Assembly (NCBI GenBank): GCA_029747585.1
Contig: JAPEVF010000240.1
Coordinates: 1 to 61,670, forward strand
Origin: Pleurotus djamor
Lineage: Eukaryota; Basidiomycota; Agaricomycetes; Agaricales; Pleurotaceae
Length of the DNA: 61,670 nt
Direction: 5' to 3'
The notes under the pieces were generated by a model that saw nothing but the letters and a program-made list of their open reading frames with translations, did no database searches and was not told the origin of the DNA. Position 1 is the stretch's first letter. Each line of letters begins with the position of its first letter. Shown here one piece after another: positions 57,971 to 61,670 of the stretch. A program made the translations under genes and the position numbers.

Positions 57971-60900
57971 GACCTCTTCTTCGTCTTATTTCTCACCCAA
58001 TGGGCACTACGCGAACTACCCGCGACGAAGACCACAACCATAAACTCCAATAAACTCCAATAACCCTCGTTCTACTCTAGACTCGGTCTATGTATTCGGA
58101 CATCCAGTCATCCATCCAGTCAACTTCTACTCCTACTCGAGAAGAGCTCTGGTCGTAACCTCATACTCTACTCTCGGACCAATGGCGCTTACTATGCATC
58201 ATCCATGTTCAGAGTTTCTTTTTGTCGCCCGAGGCCGATGCGTCCAAGTAACTCACATCATCCATCATCCATACACCCACGCATCAACCATCACATGCAC
58301 ACATCATCCTTCTCTTGGTTCTGACCCTCTTGACAGTTACTTGCTTGTCACAAGATTACAGTGCATCTACATCATGATGGAGCTTGGACGCTCACGACGT
58401 TCGATACTGGGGTGCATCTTACAATCTCGCATCTTCCATCTTACCTCTCACATCTTACATCCTCCATACATCCATACTTACTCCATCTCGTATTAGGGTA
58501 GTAGGGTAGGAGTTGTTGTGCGGTGTACCACCTCCATCAACCCTGCACCGTCAACGCATGCTTCACACCCAACTGATGCTTGAAGTCTCCCCCCCCTTCT
58601 TGTCTGACACTTGACCTCTTCTCTCATGACTCATGACTCGAATGCTCCTCACGCCCGCCCCTCCTCCTGATCCCCAACTTCCAAGAACCCAAGAAACCGC
58701 CCAAAGGACAAAAGTCAATCTGAAGTCCTTCATTTCATGAACTGCGCATCCGAGGTCTAGACTCCCCTCCCCTCCCCTCTCCCGTCGACCCGTCGTCCCT
58801 TCAGAACCTAAACCTTCTCTTACACTCCCACTCACTCACGCTCACAGGTTACAGGTTACAGGTTACACACACTCTCGGTATGTCGATCCTGCATGAGCAT
58901 CCTTTATCGTCCCTTGACGATCTTCAAGCTTCAAGCTCCAAGTTTTTGGGGGCTTTTGTAATTAATATTCAAACATTCGGTCCAGATTCCAACGCGTAAC
59001 AACCATTCAATCCTGCTTCTCTACGAGATCCATGAATTATGATCCTCTTACCTTAGTAACGTACATACTCGGGCGGTCATTTCTCCACCGACGAAGAGTC
59101 AGACGAACACGACGCGACACTACATACTACATACGGGGAAGCGAACGAACTACAAACAACCACGTCCACATCAAGTCCACCCACATACATGTGTTCGGAC
59201 TAAACACCACGGTTTACTTCCCCATAACATTCCCCATAACATATTCTCCATAGCCCGAGCCCGGCTCTAAGGCCTTACAGCCGTTTGCAAAATTCTTGAC
59301 ACTCAGCCAAGTAAGGGATCCAAACTCCAGTTCCAGTCTCTTGCATCTTCTCTTCTGATCATATCTCACATACTTCTAGGATCCCTAATACCTCTAGAGT
59401 ATGTAAGTATGTGGTTTTCCTTACGGGATTGAGAATGGGATCAAATCGTACTTATAAGTAATACCTAACCTACGCTTCGAGTTCGATGCTTCGCCCAACA
59501 ATCGACAATCGACAATCGACAACCGCCTTCCTCTATAGTTGTAATATCATTTCATTTCGCGTTCTCGCGTTCTCGCGTTTCGAAATTTGATTTGTTGAAT
59601 CGCTGTTGTCGTTGTACACATTGAGAGTTTTGAATTTTCCCACCAAGAACAGAGTACTCTGCGTGCGCAGTCCACCTCCACGCATTTTTTCTTATTCTCT
59701 TCTGTTTTTGTTCCGCATCCTGAATACCCAGTGGTAACGTCCAACGAACGCCGTAAATTTTTTTCCTCCCAAATTCAGGTCCCATCATCATCATCCCCAA
59801 CTCCCCAACTTCGCCATTGTTCTCTCCCCACCCACCTACCCACCACCAGCCAACCAATTGACTAGTTACTAGTTACCACTAAAGTAACGTCAGGTCTCGA
59901 CTCTCTTGAAAGTTAGGGATGGGATCTACACACACCCGATCGCCCATTGTTCTCCCCTTCCCTTTTCACGTCCAAGCGATTTATATTCCAATAATACAGT
60001 AAATATTCCCATTATTTAACTTCCACCCTTAACTTTAACTTTGAGTTCTTTGACGCGTAGCGCTTCTGCTTCTCCGGGATGTGTATCCCCTGTTCTCTGT
60101 TCTCTGATGTACATAGTTGGTTGTCGTCGGTCGCTCGAAGAAGACGTCCGCTATCCGCAATTACGCTACCATTTATATACATCATATATGACGCGTTCAA
60201 CACGCGCGTCCAACGTCTCATGTTCATGTTTGAACAGTTCACGCGTTCACGCCTCAGGCCCAAGCAGAAAGGGGATGACTAGGACGAGGGTACTCTAAGC
60301 TCTAAGGGAAGGGAGAACAATGGGAGGCTGTGTACTCTGTACAGGTAGCACCGACGCGCCGCCGTCTCAGGGCGGGAGTAAGGGAAGGAGAAAGGGGAAT
60401 GGGGAATGTCAAAGAGAAAGAGAGGGTGAGGGTTAGGGAAGGAGGGGAGAAGGGTCGCGCAACGGCGGAGCGGTATTTGGTTGAGGTGAAACTGAAGCAT
60501 TATGACTCTAAACCCATGCATACTGCATAATAGCGTACACCCTACGCGTAGTCATTCCCTGTTGTTCAAATTTACTTGTTTGTGATATTAGGACTCGCGC
60601 CGGCCAGGGAAGTTACATAACCACATACTGAAGCTTTGAAGCACCGATGGTTGTAGGTTGGAGGTCGCGAAGGAGCAGGGAGGGGGATCCTCGAATCAAT
60701 AATTCAATAATGAAAATAAATGAGAGGTTGACATCGATCATTATGCTTCCCGCAAGGTATTCCTCCGAATTCGCAGGGGGCGCCTTTTACTTACTTCTCT
60801 GAGTGGAGGGAGGGTTCTTCTAATGCGACGTTGGACGTTGACGTGCGCCCCCTTGTGCCATATACACACCATATGGCCACCGTGACGCCGGGGACTCAAA

Positions 60901-61377
60901 CAAAATAGACTTGGAATTGAGGAGGAATCACGAATGTATTAGATCTTGGATATGTCGACCGCAAGTCATTATGCACTACGGAGAGAGTCTGGAGTGAAAG
61001 GGTTCACGGTGATGCGACGGCGAGGCCCCGAGTGTTTCGGAGGGAGAGCCACCATCAAGCTCAACTTTCAAGTCAGCAACCGAATATGGGACGAATGAGT
61101 CGGTGCCGTGAGAGATCCACTATTTCCTCTTTCGGAAACCCAATAAAAATCAATATCTGAGCAAGTGTGACTCCGTGACATTCCGTCCAAGTAAGTAAAT
61201 TCGGGGCTAGCCGCATGGAAGCGAAAGAATGGGAAAACGCACGGCGGACTTTTGTAGGGTATTTTTTTTCTGATTGAGATGCGTGGATCTGGCGATCGCC
61301 TCTCTTTTGTGGTGAGATCTAAGATGGAGGGAATATATATATTTGGGGGTGCTGGTGTTGGGGGTGATAACCTTCCA

Positions 61378-61670
61378 ATGGACACAGACTGGTGCTTGAC
61401 TTGTGCTCGCCGAATCGTACGTTCTCCACCATCCCTTGCTCGCTGTTGCTCACAACGTCCACAGAACACACACGAGGACTACTGCTCGATGGAGTGCACG
61501 CCCTACACCGTCCAGAACGACTACGCGGGCATCGAGGCGTGGGCAGCGGCCATCCCTCCCGGCGCACCCTCTCTCTCCGCCTCCTCCTCCTCCTCCTCCC
61601 TCGCCTCCCTCTCCCGCACATTCAAACCCAAACGCCCCCGTCTCATCCTCGACTCCCAACGCCCCATCCG
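61378..61670 (+). CDS. Ecl1-like small zinc-binding protein, 5' part (partial)
   Basis: Cut by the window end. Exon 1 (61378-61416) encodes MDTDWCLTCARRI. A 48-base GT-AG intron (61417-61464) follows. Exon 2 continues in phase with NTHEDYCSMECTPYTVQNDY, then AGIEAWAAAIPPGAPSLS, a Ser run and KPKRPRLILDSQRPI. The start MD-x-D-W-C-x-x-C and the YCSxEC pair match the N-terminal zinc-binding motif of Ecl1/2/3 proteins, which in fission yeast extend chronological lifespan and respond to zinc or sulfur starvation. Function here is inferred from the motif only. The gene is preceded by about 7 kb without other genes. Confidence 0.6.
   Translation, partial: MDTDWCLTCARRIVRSPPSLARCCSQRPQNTHEDYCSMECTPYTVQNDYAGIEAWAAAIPPGAPSLSASSSSSSLASLSRTFKPKRPRLILDSQRPI

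Larger units (their letters stand above)
54191..61377. other. Seven-kilobase gene desert, pyrimidine-rich, repeat-bearing
   Basis: By far the longest gene-free stretch of the window, in which genes are otherwise tens to hundreds of bases apart. No frame shows a recognisable protein. It is pyrimidine-rich on the plus strand with many CATC, CTCC and TTAC runs. Short tandem duplications are frequent: a 7-base unit at 55597-55658, ACAGGTT at about 58848-58868, AATCGAC at about 59503-59522 and TCTCGCGT at about 59562-59580. Three diverged copies of one repeat module lie at 55.78-57.97 kb. It lies 5' to the Ecl1-like gene and may be its regulatory or untranslated leader region. Confidence 0.6.

Noticed and set aside
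60420..60445. GGGTGAGGGTTAGGG resembles telomeric TTAGGG repeats.
   Set aside because: Only one TTAGGG unit in purine-rich sequence; there is no array, so it gives no evidence of a chromosome end.
61319..61659. Long minus-strand Arg-rich frames at the right edge.
   Set aside because: They are the complement of the Ser/Pro-rich Ecl1-like exon; the Arg and Gly runs arise from CTCCTC and GCGAGG repeats.

Overview
The window looks like nuclear DNA of a basidiomycete fungus (Agaricomycetes-like). The genes are densely packed and carry many introns of about 50-80 bp with GT-AG borders. The proteins are eukaryotic housekeeping proteins in their fungal forms: Kei1, Shr3, a short tropomyosin, a DUF2408 protein and a Bem3-like RhoGAP. 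Single N bases are scattered through the middle and are densest at about 17.9-24.9 kb, so some small frame breaks there are probably assembly faults. All gene models were spliced by hand from splice signals and protein family patterns. Borders are exact where given and otherwise approximate.

Layout. 0-14.4 kb holds three genes in CpG-poor DNA: VPS34 (+), a SET-domain/Tad3 tRNA adenosine deaminase subunit fusion (-), and MMS19 (-). The long spacers here carry degenerate TCCAGCTGGA/TCCACTGGA repeats. 14.5-30 kb is tightly packed: NDUFAF7-like methyltransferase, eEF1A-lysine-methyltransferase-like protein, TMEM14 protein, PQ-loop membrane protein, Kei1, eIF4E2-class cap-binding protein, MsrB, tropomyosin, DUF2408 protein, a probable pseudokinase, ATP1 and mitochondrial ribosomal protein bL21m. 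30-54 kb holds PRP40, a disordered AT-hook protein, RPF1, an unrecognised coiled-coil protein, a Kelch protein, a bacterial-type Fe-S L-serine dehydratase, a PX-PH-RhoGAP protein and Shr3. 54.2-61.4 kb is a gene-free stretch of about 7 kb made of pyrimidine-rich sequence, short tandem duplications and three diverged copies of one repeat. It ends at the 5' end of an Ecl1-like small zinc-binding protein cut by the window edge.

The genes do not form a pathway cluster. The main organising feature is head-to-head pairing: eight divergent pairs share spacers of 58 to about 490 bp, and ATP1/bL21m is a pair with a common mitochondrial theme. I found no CRISPR array, no convincing tRNA or rRNA gene, and no intact transposon. 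The features I consider most worth follow-up are the SET-Tad3 fusion, the CpG-depleted domain with CpG-rich gene 5' ends, and the repeated intron-like modules in the 7 kb desert.
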